Counted from the first letter of the stretch, positions 1 through 12,962 are shown. The stretch is DNA of 64,000 nt from Meloidogyne chitwoodi (GCA_015183035.1 JACZZP010000010.1:496001-560000); one strand, 5' to 3'. A program made the numbers and translations. The notes: a model not told the origin generated them from the sequence alone.

Positions 1-763
1 AAAGATAAACTCAAAAAAAAAAGACAACAACTAATACATAATTGTTTTATTTTTAATAAAAACTCTCTCACAAAAGCTGGTCCACAACCCGAAATACTTG
101 AAGCAGCATTAAAGTTAGCTTCATCAACACGAATGCAATGTCCAACATACGAGCTGAGCACTGAAACTAATTCAACCAATTCTAGAGGTGTCTCAGAGTC
201 TGCAGATAAAACTAAAGTACCAGCAGAGACAGCACAATTGATATTAGGCATTAAGCGCATACTGTGACCATCAAAACCGACTGACCTTTTTTTTAAATTA
301 GAAAATAATAATAATTTAATTTAAAAAAAATAAACTTGAGTTCTTTATCAAAATGTCCAAGAGATATTCCACTCATAATCGAAATACAAAGAATTCCTGG
401 TACTCCAAAATAAAACCATTCATTTGCTTTAACTTCATTAATAAATGTAGCAAACATTTGAGGCTTAACTGCAATCAAAATAATAGCACGAGGCTTTTTT
501 ACTTCTTTATAAAATATATTTTTTGGATAAGCAGAAGCAAATCCCTCTAAACGCCAACTTTTAGCTGTAGTCTCAGATCGTGTACAAATTGAGATATCTG
601 ATTTATTAATAAAACCTAAAAAATTAAATTTTTTGATAAATTTTGTAAATTTTTAACCTGAATCAACAAATCCAGAGACTAATGCCTTAGCCATTTTTCC
701 ACCTCCGATAACATTTATATGAGGTTCGTCTTCGTTGAAACATTCCAAGAATAATTTTTTAAT
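1..763 (-). CDS. pyrroline-5-carboxylate reductase, partial (3' end off window)
   Basis: Catalyses the last step of proline synthesis, reducing pyrroline-5-carboxylate with NAD(P)H. Three exons are visible (about 763-658, 615-336, 285-1). The first carries a Rossmann nucleotide-binding start INVIGGGKMAKALVSGF. The second has the family's AVKPQMF stretch and the third MRLMPNINCAVSAGT and SGCGPAF, the conserved substrate-site region. Splice phases agree across both introns (phase 1, then phase 2). The gene runs off the left edge, so the C-terminal dimerisation part is missing. The first visible exon has no in-frame ATG before the glycine motif, so a short upstream exon must exist that I could not place. 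Family assignment is firm; which nematode paralogue is unknown. Confidence 0.9.
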
Positions 764-1213
764 CTAAATATGTAATTATTTAAATAATAATTTTTAAAAT
801 TTAATCAAAATAACAACAATTGTTCCACTTAAATAATTGTCCTTAAAAAACAAAGAATGGTCACACGATGTTAAAAATAAATAATTTTTCTTTGCTCTAA
901 TTTTCTTTCAATTTTTCTTTTTTTTTGTTATGTACTTTGCTCTTTTTTTGCTCATATTTTTGTCGTAAACAAAGTTGTTTACAACAAAAAAAAACAGAGG
1001 ATAGCTCAAAAATAGAATTCCCCTTATAAAAGTCACGAGAAAGAATGAGAGGAGAATAGAGGGAGGATTATTTGTTGACTGGGTGTGCATAATAAATAAA
1101 TATATCTAAAAGGTCCTCCCTCTCATAGCTCTATTTAAACAAAAAATTCATGCTTAAAATTCAGTCTAAATTATTTTTTCTTTTTTAAATTATAAAATCT
1201 AAAACAACGAATA
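764..1213. other. intergenic, 5' flanks of two divergent genes
   Basis: AT-rich stretch between the minus-strand P5C reductase and the plus-strand small gene. It probably contains the missing first exon of the reductase and both promoters. I recognise no motif that decides either start. Confidence 0.4.
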
Positions 1214-1714
1214 ATGGATGTTAAGCCTCCACCAAGTGCTCCTCTGGACATCCAGAAAGACGTACAAAAAGAGAGTATAAATACTTGGAGACCTTTTTTG
1301 ATTGGAAGTATGCAAAATATTTGTCTATTTTTAAATGAATAATTTTATCTAGATCGGATGAGAACCACTTCGGAGGATTCTGCAGAATCTTTTGACGCCT
1401 ATGACACAGCAGAGTATGCTCATTTTTTATAATTTTCACCTAGCATTTCCCTCTCTTTTAAAAGTTAAGGGTCTCCTATTTGATTCTAATATATATTTCC
1501 TAAAAATTATAGGTACGTAAAAACCGTAAAAATGGAGGAACGTCGTCCAAGTATAACTGAACAATTTTTTGGTACGTCAATGCCTGGCCGTTTGCGCAGC
1601 AACTCAACAACTGAGTATGAAGGACAAGAACATGAGACGAAATTCAAAAAAGTTGATTTGAAGCAATTCATGAAACATCAGAGAAAAATTCTTGGTGATG
1701 ATGAATGGCAGTGA
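1214..1714 (+). CDS. small uncharacterised three-exon protein, 118 aa
   Basis: Exons 1214-1307, 1353-1413 and 1513-1714 join in frame (94+61+202 nt = 119 codons with TGA). Both donors are GTATGC and the acceptors end TAG. The protein is hydrophilic, starts MDVKPPPSAPLD, carries an acidic Ser/Glu middle (TSEDSAESFDAYD) and ends in a conserved-looking basic helix KKVDLKQFMKHQRKILGDDE. No signal peptide or membrane segment is visible, so a cytosolic or nuclear location is likely. The matching splice phases and ordinary codon use make it a credible gene, but I do not recognise the family and assign no function. Confidence 0.7.
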
Positions 1715-2186
1715 ATTATTAAAATATAATAACGATAAAAAATAAGATTTAGAGTAATCGCGATGTATGTTAAAAATGTTTAATATATTTATTTATCAAG
1801 TGGAATAAACTTATTTGTAATTAACCTTATTTATTACTACGCCTATTTAAGGTTGGAATCCCACATTCATTAAATATAAAAAAATTAACCAACATTTTTC
1901 ATTCCGTCTGACACTTGTTTATTATTTAGCTCCATGTTCATCAAATAAATTATGAATATAATTATTTAAAAATCTAAAAAAATTAATATTTAATTTCAAT
2001 TTAATAAGTATTTAATGTCAAATTAACAAAAAAATTAAAATTTTTAAAAAAAGATTAAAAGGCAGAGATTTATTCTTTAAGTGAGAGTCAAATGTTTTAA
2101 AATAAAATTGTTAAATCGGAGATCAAAATTAAAATAAAAGAAAATTAAAAAAAGATTCAAAAATAAAGGCAAAAATTGTATTATTA
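1715..2186. other. intergenic between convergent genes
   Basis: AT-rich 3' flanks of the small plus-strand gene and of kle-2. Nothing else is seen in it. Confidence 0.4.
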
Positions 2187-5100
2187 TTATTCGACTATCC
2201 CAGCCAAAAGACGCTGTTCTTCCTCAAATACCTAAATGTAAAAATATTAAAGTATAAAGAAAAAATCAACATGATGATGTCGTTCAAGTTTAAGCAATTT
2301 TATTTGAATATTTTCATTAAAATTTGGCATTGGTGATGTTTCTTTTACTCCGTCAGCCTCTAAAGTTAGATCAACACCATTTTTCTGTCCATTTTCTGTT
2401 TTATTGCCAACAATATTAATTTCCAAATTTCCCATATTTGCCAAAATAAGTGAAACAAGTAAATAACGAGACCGATCATAATCGTTAGGAATTGAATGAA
2501 GCATCTAAAAATTACCCATTAATTTTAGTAAAGTATTTTAAAGTGAAACCTCAGTAAAATTTATTTCAGTCCCAATTTTCTCCTCAAATTTGTCAAGAAG
2601 TTCATCTCCATATTGTCGAGTATCAAATTCACGGTGTTGACTTTCTTCCTCCAATGCTAGTGTCATCTTTGCTTCCCACAATTGCATACGCTCACTAAAT
2701 TTAGAAAGGGCCTCCTCTGAAGCTGCCCAATATCTATAAGAAATTATGATTTAGAAATAATAAAAGTGAAAAAATATACAAACTTTCGTAAATGAAAAGC
2801 AATAATTTCGTCATAATCCATTTGTGAAGGTGGACGTTGTGGTAAATCATCTGGATTAAAATCAGCTTCAACTAGTGTGTCATCATAAGCATTTCGCATA
2901 TTTTGGGCAAGCTTTAGAAGCCAAAAGATTAAAATACGAAAAAAAATAAAAAACCTTTTCTGTTAAAGTTTTACGATTCCGCATTTTACTGCTTACTAAG
3001 TGCTAAATTTGTTAAAATCAAATATTTATTATAAAAGAAACTAACATCAAATCCAGTGTAAACATTTTTAATACCACCCAATGAGTTCTCTAAATCATCA
3101 ACAACCAAAACATCGCATAGATTTGTTTGTAAATCAGGAATATCTCCAATAGGTCCATCATCAATAACTTGTGCTGCTGAAATTTTTAAGATGTAAATAC
3201 TTGAACTAATGTAAGAAATAAATTTAACACACAACGAGGATTCCCAAATCAAAATTTAATAAAAAATGATCCAAATAATTAACCTAATTCTTCGGCAATA
3301 ATTTCTTCCAAAACATCCTCGCATTCGTCATATCCTCCAATTTCACCATTTTGCTCGTCACAGTTTTCATTATTTTCTGTCAAAGTTCCATCATTCCCAT
3401 GTAAATCTTCATCATCAGGATGATCAAATACTGGATCCAGCACACGTTCAGAAGCAACACGTTTTGCAATAATCCTCTCTTCACGCTTTTCTGCCTAAAA
3501 TTATAACTTAATACAATTGACGTATATATTATAATACCTGACGTTCCTTTAACAACTTCTTTTGAAATTCAACTCGACGCTTTTCTTCTTCATAAATAAG
3601 AGGATTTAAAGAAAAAACTGCCTAAATTATTAAAACATAAAAACCTTATGTTAGATTTAAAAAATTGCGTCACATAATAAAAACGTACGAGAACATAACA
3701 ATTCAAATTAATATTTTATTTATTAAAAAAGAAAAAATAACCTGATCCATTAAAAAACAATTAAATTGACCAAAAACAACATTTCTCTTCTTAAGACGAT
3801 GACGAAACATTTGTGTATTAATATAACTTTTGATCGATTTTTCATTTGGAATACCCTTTTTATTACATTCGTGCTTAAATTTTAAAAGGTAAACAATGAA
3901 ATATAATAAAAACCTCAATTCTTCTGTCTCTGGCTGAAATTTGTTTGGCAGGATCTGTAATACAATTATTCTTCTTTCTAAATGGTTTGCTTTTATAGTT
4001 GTCAATCTCTAATGGTTCCAATAATTCCTTTAATTTATAAGTAAATTTTTAAACTAAATTTTGAAACAAACATCTTTGTAAATAGCTTCAATCCGGATTG
4101 AACTTTGCATAACGGAATTGCTTTGTGACCTGAGCTCAACCGAAGAATTCACTAATGCAGAGTTCTGGGTTTGAAAAATGGCTAAAAACAAATTGAAAAA
4201 TCTTTTTTTTAATGCTTAGAAGAGGTAGACAAACATGAGCGATAATTATCAAGGCGGGTTCTGGCCTCACGTTGCTCTTCTGCATCAAGAAGTTCTGTAT
4301 TTCCTGTAATAATAGCATTTTCATCATCAAAACCATTAATTTCAGGCATTTCTTCATCTACGTGATTGTTGACTAAAAAAAAAGAAAAGTTACTAAAATT
4401 ATCTTATTTCCTAGAAAACCATCATAATCTTCTTCTATACTTTGCTCCATTAAAGGCTCAAGAGATTGAACAAAACCAGGGTTTGCTTTATGTTGAGAGG
4501 TATTTGTTTGTTTCGGAGGTTGCGGAGTTTCAGAAAATTTTTCAATCAGAGAAATGTGTTTAAGATCCAAAAGAGCAATTGACTAAAAATTTAAGAATTT
4601 TTTTATGTCCAAAATATTCGAAATTATACCTCATACATATGACACGAATTGATTCGAAAATCATCTTTTTTACCAATCTGTTCTTTTGAGTTTGTACGAG
4701 TGTAAAGAGGAACTTCTGATTTTTCAAAGTCAGATAATGGGATAAACGCAATGGGCACTGTTGGTAGTGTAGGAGAAGGCTTATTGCTTAGACGTTCCAA
4801 TAATGATCGCATAAATGAAAGGCTAGTCTAAAAACATTTAAATATACAAACAAATGAAAAAATAAAAAACAAGCCTTCTGTTTTTGTCTTTGTCTAACTT
4901 CCTGGTCATCATCGTTTAATTGATCGCCACCGTCCTGATCATCTAAAATTTAATAAATTAAAAATTTCAAAGTAAAAAATTAAGAAATACTTCGGTTTCT
5001 ATTTTTTCCTTGTGGTTTATCCTCCTTGAGTTCATCAAAAAAGTTAAGAGCAATCTGATGAACATAATCAATTTTTTTAATATAAACATTAGTTGTTCCA

Positions 5101-5362
5101 TGAATTAGAAGAGCAGCCTCGGCAAAATTGAAACTAAAATAGCATAAAATTCTTTCATTAGAAATTGTAAAACATACACTCTCCTGCGCCCATCATCTCC
5201 AACCAAAACAGCATTAGAATCATACTCAACAATCTTACGAATGTAATCCTCCAAAGTTTTTGCGATGTCCAAATCCCAATTGCTAGCTAAATCCTTTACG
5301 GGTTGAAGTAAAAATTTATAACGCTCCCCTGCCCCGTCAAAATCGAAAATTTCTGTAGCCAT
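2187..5362 (-). CDS. kle-2: condensin-2 complex subunit H2 (kleisin beta)
   Basis: Kleisin that bridges the SMC2/SMC4 heads in condensin II for mitotic and meiotic chromosome compaction in the nucleus. The N-terminus reads YKFLLQPVKDLASNWDLDI, then after an intron NFAEAALLIHGTTNVYIKK, matching the N-terminal helical domain of NCAPH2. The middle is long, acidic and split into many short exons separated by 40-60 nt introns. The C-terminus (SRYLLVSLILANMGNLEI) matches the winged-helix that contacts an SMC head, and the protein ends FEEEQRLLAGIVE. The start at 5362 (MATEIFDFDG) has a clean upstream context. It lies only about 150 bp downstream of the FMC1 stop on the same strand, so co-transcription and SL2-type trans-splicing are plausible. 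Confidence 0.88.
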
Positions 5363-5512
5363 TAAATTCTATAAAAATAAGTAAAATTAGAAATGTGAAA
5401 GATAAAACTAGAAAATACAATATATAATCAAAGCCAATGAGTTAACAACAAAAATTTCATATAAAATAAATTTATAAAAAAACAATTATATTATCAAAAC
5501 AAAAATAAATAA

Positions 5513-5912
5513 TCAAGACATTTGTGTCTTAATAGGAAGTTTTAATCCAACTATTCGTGCAGCCTCTTCAGTACTACATTCATCTTTAACGTAAATTTTT
5601 CGTAGTTCATTAAGCTTACGCTGGCTCCGCAAATAAGTTGCAGTCAAGTCAAGTAAACAATACTGATTTTTACTAATCTGACAAGAGCGCATTTGACTAG
5701 CTACATAACTATAAAGTTGACTGCTGGTATTGAATCTCTAAATAAAAAATATAATTATACATATGTACGAGTCCCGGGAAATTTAACCCGTCAAGCATTT
5801 TGGAAAATTCCCTTCGACGTCAAACTATAATACTAACCTCATTAGATAGTTTTGTTTCTCGAAGTATTTTCTTATAAATTGATAAGAATAAATGTTTTAC
5901 AATGATAACCAT
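5513..5912 (-). CDS. fmc1: FMC1-like mitochondrial ATP synthase assembly protein
   Basis: Two exons (5912-5838 and 5737-5513) give 99 aa, close to the roughly 113 aa of human FMC1 (formerly C7orf55). The LYR-like N-terminal helix (LFLSIYKKILRETKLSNE), the central YCLLDLTATYLRSQRKLNEL and the C-terminal signature STEEAARIVGLKLP (human EESAGLVGLKLP) fix the family. The protein supports assembly of the ATP synthase F1 sector in the mitochondrial matrix. It sits between a coiled-coil gene 309 bp upstream and kle-2 150 bp downstream, all on the minus strand, suggesting an operon. The intron has GT..AG ends and phase 0. Confidence 0.85.
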
Positions 5913-6220
5913 TCTGATTAAGTAAATGTTATCTAAAGTAATAAAACAGCTTTATAAATATTTTTGACTCAAACGTTCATTCCTTCATTAAATATAGTTA
6001 AAAAGTTTACAAAACCTAACACATTAAAAATAATAATAAAAATCTATATATTTAATTTCTTGCTTTACAAGGCCAATATATAATTACAACTTATTAAGAC
6101 CTTCAACATAATATATTATTTAGAAAAAATAATTAATTAGGGAAAATATAAAAGGGCAGAATTTCCAAAATTTTATATTTCATTGATTTAAAATAACTTT
6201 ATAAAAGTCATCTTCTTCAA

Positions 6221-9112
6221 TTAAAAAAAACTTTTCATAAATTGATTTCTTGCAACGCAAATTCTTTTGCTTTGCCTTCGACCAAGTTCAGAGGAAAGTG
6301 GAGGCGGTGTTGAAGTTTTCTCTGGTAATCCATCCGTTTTTAGATTAATTGTGGTAGTTTTTCGACTTCTTCCTCCGCTTTTTTCACTTTTTGTTGAAAT
6401 TTCTGGCTCTGCAGTAATTTCTTTTCTTTTTCTATTTTTTGAAATTCCTGAAATTGTTGAAGGACCAGAATTTGTTCTTCTTTCTTTCGAACGAAGTTGC
6501 TGGTTTTCTGACTTTAAAGCAATATTTTCTGAAATAAGCGTGTTGTTATCAGTCTTCTGACAGGCCAAATCAATTTTTAATAATTGAATTGAATCAGAAG
6601 CTTTCTCAAAATCAGATAATGCTTTATCAGCACGTTTCTTCTGTGTAGCCGCTTTATTTCGTTCGGTAAGCAATTGTTTGTTTAATTTCCGCAATTGATT
6701 TTCCAAATCATCGATGCGTTGTTGCTAAAAATGTTTTTTTAGATATAATTGTAAGGTCAAAAATTGTAAGGGATGGAAGATTCCTTTTCTCCCCATTATC
6801 CTTTAAACTAGGAGAAAATTTTACCAATTTTTAATAAATATTTTTAAAAAGATGGTACAAAAAATTCAAGATAATTTAAAACCTGTTTTTGACTTGAAAC
6901 AGAAGTTTCGCCTGGAACACTAGTAGTAATTGCGGGTTTCTTATCTTGAAATGGTCCACTTGGCTTTTCATCAATTAAAAGGATTGATTTTTGTTTTTCC
7001 AGTATATTAGATTCTGTTTTCTCAATAGTTGACTTTTCAGCTTGTTGCTCATTCTCAGCTGTTTCCTTCTTCTTTCTTCGTACTTTTTTTAATTGATTTT
7101 CACTTTTCTCCTTTTTTGCATAGGCAACATTGAGGGAATTCTAAATAATAATTGAAGAAAAAATTTATTAAAGTGTAACAAACATCTTGCATAATATTGG
7201 CTTCTTGACTACTACTATCAGGAGTTTCTTGTTGATTCTGAATAGAAAGGTTATCTTTTGTTGTCAAAATTGTAGTTAAAGGAGTTGGAGTTGAAGGAAG
7301 ATTGGCATTCGTTTGAAGAAAAATTTGCGTGTTTGTATGTCGATTCCCTTGGACTTTTAATGTCTTAAAATTAATTAATTTGAGTAAAATTAAAACAAAT
7401 GAAAAGAACCTGAATAAGTTCCTGTACTGTCATATTTTGTTGAATGGCCATTTCTAAAGGAATCGCTTCCGTTGTTGATCCTCCACCAAAAGAAGCATCC
7501 CCGGTAATAATTGGTTGACCTATAGTGTAAAATTGTTGTTGTTGTAAACGAGAAGCTGTTCCTTGTAGCGGTGAGGAAACTGGAGAGCCTACTAAAGTTG
7601 GAAATTGTTGGTGTTGTTGAGAATGAAATGATGTTTCAGAAATTAATTGTCCTCCACTGTAGGAAGTTTGGCGGGATTTGTGAGTTGGGGAGGTTAATGA
7701 AGTTGAAGGATGATGATGTCCTCCTCCAAATGATATTTGAGATTGGGGAATTTGAATTGATCCACCGGAAGGCACAGGATTTTGAAGAAGCACAATTGAT
7801 TGTCCAGGCGAGAAATGACTAAATGCTGTTGTAGGCGTTGCTGATGTTAAAATACCTTCGGTTGGCACAGACGCCGCCAAAACACTTGACTTTTGTTGTT
7901 GTCGTAAGGGTAACATTGTCTCATCAGATTTATTTTTACCGCCCATAACAGGAATTCCTGATCGTTGCTGAACCAACTTTTGCCCACCGCTGCTAACATT
8001 ACCTGCTCTTTTGTGGTGAGATTTTGTTGGGATAAAATGTCCAGATGGAGCAGAAAGTTCCCCCTCAAATGGTTGATTGTTGCGAATTTTTTCCATGACG
8101 ACAGAAACGACATCATCTAAAAAATTTTTTGATTTTTATTTTAAATCAATTTATTCAACTACTCCCTTTGCCCACTCACCGATAGTTTCCGCGTGTCGAC
8201 GTGCTATCTCTTCTTTTGCAGCTAACAATTTTTCGACCATTTGTTTAGTTTCTTGATTTTCTGTTGATTTTTTATTTGTACGCGAAATTTTCGTATTTTG
8301 AGGGGAATTTTTGTTCTGTATAGAGGTAACATCCTCATCTTTTTGTTCCCCAGAAACAGATTGTTCAGATTCTGATGTTTTTCCACCAATTATATTTTTA
8401 TTATTATTTTGTTCATTTTCAATGGGATGTTTGTTATCATCAATTTTTTGTTGTCTCCTTTTATTTTGTTCTATAACTTGTAAAAGTGAAACAGTTGTAG
8501 GGGATGAATTAATTTCTCCAATTGTTGAACTTGTTGAAGGGGTTGCACTATCTTAAAAAATTAATTGAAATAATTAATAAAATATTATATAAAGTTTATA
8601 CCTTCTAATAGTTCATTATCTTCAACGTGCGAATACTGTTGTGCATCCTTCCTCAATTCGATTGAATCGGATGAAACAAAAAAATTGTCAAAATCGGCTG
8701 AAAATAATAAATCTAAATCTTCACCATTTTTATCATCTTTTTGCTTTTCCTTATCAGCTTTGAGTTCTTTTGTTAATCGACGCAAATGACCGATTTTATT
8801 GCGAAAATAAGTAAATGATTCATGAGCGTTCTCTGCTTCTTCATTTTTTAATTTCATTCCTCGTAGTTTTAAAAAAGCAAACCATGCATTTCGAATACCA
8901 AATTCTGCGACTAACTTGAAAAAAATTTTTTAAAGCTATTTTTGTTCGATCAAATCTTTAGAATGAAGGATATAAAATTAATTTTTTTACAAAAAATTTC
9001 ATAAATATTACATCAAAAGAGCCAAATTTTAATAAAAAAATACCTGAACTGCCATTCCATTTGAAACGTTAACTGGAGGTCCATTATAATCAAAATCAAC
9101 TGAAGTTGTCAT
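6221..9112 (-). CDS. uncharacterised Gln/Ser-rich coiled-coil protein
   Basis: Multi-exon gene starting MTTSVDFDYNGPP. Exon 2 has a compact hydrophobic patch VAEFGIRNAWFAFLKLRGMK followed by a charged coiled coil (YFRNKIGHLRRLTKELKADK). A long Ser/Gln/Pro-rich disordered centre (7371-8096) holds QQQ runs and GGGHHH, and the C-terminus has a second coiled coil (LRKLNKQLLTERNKAA) and basic KRKR/RRQSKR segments that could be nuclear localisation signals. The stop is at 6221. No enzyme motif is seen. The overall build suggests a nuclear scaffold or transcription-related factor, but that is inference from composition. It may be the first gene of a minus-strand operon with FMC1 and kle-2. Confidence 0.75.
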
Positions 9113-9829
9113 ATTGCAATATAAAATTTAGTAAATATTAAAATTAGTAAATATTTAAAAATAAAGGCTTCTAAAAAGAATAAAATAAATATATTAGTAT
9201 TATTAAAAACAAAAAAGATTACTTTGTATCACATTTTAAATAATTATATAAAGTTAAAAAGGTTCAATTTCTATTTCTCTATTTATTAATAAAGAACGAT
9301 CAATTATGTACAATTTGTTTAGGAAAAAACATGGTTGAATGCAGGCCCTTTTAGTTAAAAAAATGGAAGAGAGCAAATCATTCGTCTCAAACGTGCATTG
9401 TTGTATAATATTATATTCTCGCAAAAATGTTTGGCCTTTTAGATGACGAGTTGACACCACTAAAAATCACATGTATAATAATAATAAGAAAGAAAATAAG
9501 GTTTAATGGCGGAGAAATTTTATAGTTGAACAGTGAAGGAAGAAAACACTTATTTCTCTAGTCCAAAACTCTGTACTTTCGCAATGGCTGTTTTAGCAAA
9601 GAACGAAAAAGAGCTGTTTGTTTTTGGTTAGGCAGACAACAAAATAAAAAGAATTTTTCTCTAACATCACAAGCCTGCATGTCTATTAATCAAATAGAAG
9701 AGAATATTTCGATTAACCAAATTTCGCTTTGTCAAACAAATATTTACCAACTTTTAAAATTTATTAAATTCATCAGAAAAATCAAGAAATGTTTAGTTTC
9801 AAAGTCAAATAAATTGAATGTAGATTTTC
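9113..9829. other. intergenic between trm112 and the coiled-coil gene
   Basis: About 700 bp with 3' flank of trm112 and promoter of the coiled-coil gene. A minus-strand ORF of 68 codons (9254-9460) and a plus-strand one (9679-9870) are present, but neither has homology I recognise or flanking splice signals. Confidence 0.35.
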
Positions 9830-10358
9830 TCATTCTTCCTCAATTTCTTCGGCTCGTGCCAACATATTAGGTATACCTTCGCTAATTGGAAAAATTCGAT
9901 GTGTTTCCGGACATTCCATCTCTCCTTCCACAATTTCGACACCAACCAACAGTGAATACATCTAAAATATTAATTTTATTAACCAAAATATTTAAACATG
10001 CAAATAAGAAACAACTGAATAATGTCCTAAAAATTAATATGTATTAAACCTTCTTCAAAAAATCTGTATCATTCTCCCAATCCTTTGGTAAATCACTGGG
10101 CAGTTCAACAGCTTGTTCTTGGTCTAAAACCTGTGCAGCATCACGAAATGCATTGTAATCCAACCTCGGCATCATCTGCTTTAAAAATTGTTCAGCACCA
10201 TCGCTTTGTTCACTCAATTCAATCTTCTAAAACATTTCTTTTATTTAAAAATTAAATTAATAAACCTCGCTTTTGGTGACTCGCAAAATTAAAGGAAATC
10301 CAGTCTTGACTCCTTTTAAAAATTTTGATGAAAGTAAATTATGTAGAAGTAGCTTCAT
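9830..10358 (-). CDS. trmt-112: TRM112 methyltransferase activator
   Basis: Small zinc-binding partner that stabilises several methyltransferases acting on tRNA, rRNA and release factor eRF1. Three exons (10358-10266, 10226-10050, 9961-9830), all phase 0, give 133 aa against 125 in human. The start MKLLLHNLLSSKFLKGVKTGFPL and the C-terminal VGVEIVEGEMECPETHRIFP plus SEGIPNML are the family signature. The start codon follows TTTTATTAG directly, a trans-splice-type acceptor. It begins about 145 bp after the smu-2 stop on the same strand, typical of nematode operon spacing. One difference from human is visible: the C-terminal zinc Cys is present in CPE, but the N-terminal cysteine of RICP is not in the part I read. 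Confidence 0.92.
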
Positions 10359-10503
10359 TACTAATAAAATTATTTTAACTTTTTTTATCACAATTTTAAA
10401 AGTAAAATTCAAAAGAAATGAGTTAACCAAAATAATTAAATAAAAACAATAATTACACTTTTTATTCAAAAAAATAAAATTTAAAAGTTTTTAAAAATTC
10501 AGC

Positions 10504-12560
10504 TTAATAACGTACATTTTGGCTTGTTCCCCTTTCCAAGATTTTATTAATTTTATCCAATTCTCGGTCAATTTTTTTATCATTGACTGCAGAAACATTT
10601 TTTCTTGTTTTTCTACCACCACTAGTTTTTACTCCAAATTGGTAAACTGCTCGAGGATGCGCTTCTCTTTGATTTTGATAGCGTTCATAATCCTCCTGCG
10701 TGTCAAAGTCCCAACGTTTTATCTGTGATTTTCGATTGCCCTGAGGAAAATTTAAAATTTTAAAATATTCTTTTTTGATTTTTATAAGATTAAAGATATT
10801 TATATCGTCCAATTCGGAAAGTTTAAATAAATATAATCGCGAAAATTTTAAATATACTTGATCCATTTGTGTAAAGTCGTCATCGTCGCTTTCACCACCT
10901 GCGTCCATCATACCCATGCCACCTAAAAATAACAAAAATTTTTTACTTTAAACTTTACTTTTTTTTTTAATAATTTAATTTTAATAAAATTAAAATAATT
11001 AATAAAAATAATAAACCTGGATAAAATTCAGCATAAGCATCTTCTTGTTCGAGCTTTCGCCTCTTTTTCTGCAAATTTTCTTCCTTATCTAATATTTCCT
11101 TTTCTAATTTATCTTTTTCCCGTTTTTCTGCTTCTTCATCACGTTCTCTTTTTCTTTCTGCTCTTCTATTGTCTTTTTGTCCATTTCGATCATCACGGCC
11201 ACGACTTCTACTAAAATCGAAAAATAATTAGGTAATTAAATAAAAACACAACCTTTCGCTTTCGGAATTTGAAAAATAACTTTTCTTTTGATTTAAAGTT
11301 TCACCATCTTTTTGTCTTCTTCTTTCATCTCCATTTCTTTTTTCATCTTTATTTGAAGAAACATAATCGTCTAATCCTTCAAAAATGTTAATTGATTCTT
11401 GATTGGGAACGTTGTCACGTTCAAATCCACTTTTCTTTTTCTTTTTAATGTCAGTCCGAAGATAAACTAATACTTGAGATAATTTCTAAAATTAAAATTT
11501 TTTAAAGTGTTTTTTAAATAAAATTAATAATTCATTTATATTTACTTCTTTTAGCACTTAAAAACAAACATTTATAAGCACATTGTCTGCATTTATGCTT
11601 TCAATTGATTGATCAACAGAAGATTCAATAACAGAACGCATTAAAGTACTAGGAACATCAGATTCTTCTTCATCTAATTCAACTAAATACGCCATTCTAC
11701 CACGAACAAAAAGCTCATTTCTTTGAGCAAGTTTTGTTTCAAATAAAATTTTGCAAATGTTTCTGGCTAATTTATTTCCAATTTGTGTTGGATCACTTGT
11801 AATAACAATTGGATCATTCAAAGCCTATATTTCATTTAAAAATAAAAATGAAAAAATAATAAACCTTTTCTTTTTCAGTCACTTGTCGATCGTGTATTTC
11901 CGTTCTTACTTTGTTTAAAAGTGAATAATCAAGACCTTTGACCAAATGGGTATGTGCCATATCTCCTCCAAGATATTTTGATTTCTAAAAAAACAAACAT
12001 TTTCTTTTAATAAAAATTATGTTTCCTGTCTTTATTTCCTAAATTTTTTCCATGAAACTTTCTTCCAAGATTCGTGGCTATAATATAATTAAAATAGTAT
12101 TTCTTACTTGAATTTGCAATTTCCGCGACTCTGTAATTGATGTATCCAAAACACTACCACCTATTTTAGAATCTTTGCTAGCTCGAATTAGCTTGCTAAT
12201 TTCTGTTTCGTCGGAAAACATTCCTCTCCTTCTCTCTGAAGCTCGATCTCGATAATTTTTAAGTATTTCAACAAGTCTAGCTTCGGATTCGTCAAAAATG
12301 TCATCATCTACTTTTGGAACATGATCACTTCTAGGTGGAATATATTTTTTTGGTTTTGTCTTAGCCTGGGCAGAATTTCCAATTCTTCTATGTGTAAACG
12401 CATGTGAGACTGAGTTTGTTGTTGTTTTTGATGTGGAATTATTATTGACTTTTGTTGTTGATGATGAGGCTAATAATTTGCGAAAATCTTCATTCTTTAA
12501 TTTTCTAAAATTAATTCTCAGTTAAAAAATATAAAAATTTAAAACTTACGAATCTGACAT
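10504..12560 (-). CDS. smu-2: RED/IK spliceosomal protein (SMU-2)
   Basis: Component of the activated spliceosome that acts with SMU1 in alternative splice choice. The N-terminus has the RED landmarks KKYIPPRSDHVPK and GGDMAHTHLVKGLDYSLLNK. The centre contains ALNDPIVITSDPTQIGNKLA, and a long Arg/Glu/Asp low-complexity stretch follows (RED repeats are reduced to REKD/RERD-type charges here). The C-terminus RWDFDTQEDYERYQNQREAHP and YQFGVKTSGGRKTRK match the end of RED. The start at 12560 (MSDS) is followed immediately by a donor GTAAG, giving a very short first coding exon. The gene has about eight exons, is nuclear by role, and is probably the upstream gene of a two-gene operon with trm112. 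Confidence 0.92.
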
Positions 12561-12962
12561 TTTCTAACAAAGTTGCATTTAGCTTACGTAAAATTTTAGT
12601 TGTTCTCCTAATAAATAAGTTATCTGAAAAATACGCAAAACTTTTTAAATGACAATTACTGAGATTTCGAGCGATTTAAGCCAAATGAACGTTGACCTTT
12701 TTGGCTTTCATCATTTTGGCGGTAAGTAAAATCGTTTCGAAATTTTCTATTTATTTACGGTAATTTTAAAATTAATTTTTATTTTTGTTTATTCTTTTTT
12801 TCATTTTCATAAATTTGTCTGCTTTAATTTTTTTTTCATTTTTATTAGTATAATGATTAGTTTTATCTTTTGCTGACTCTTTTTATGCTTTAAATCTAAT
12901 TTAATTAATAATTCTCATATTTAGATAAATTTATATAACAAATTAATTTATTAATTGACATA
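12561..12962. promoter_or_regulatory. divergent promoter region smu-2 / RG-rich gene
   Basis: Contains a possible plus-strand 5' exon with an ATG near 12649 and a strong donor GTAAGT near 12721. Joining it to the next exon hits a stop, so it is more likely untranslated leader or an upstream ORF than coding sequence. No TATA-like element stands out. Confidence 0.35.

Noticed and set aside
908..1090. Minus-strand 60-codon ORF
   Set aside because: Ends in Lys run, lies in the P5C reductase upstream flank, no exon signals that fit the gene.
6267..6560. Plus-strand 97-codon ORF
   Set aside because: Antisense to the coiled-coil gene's last exon.
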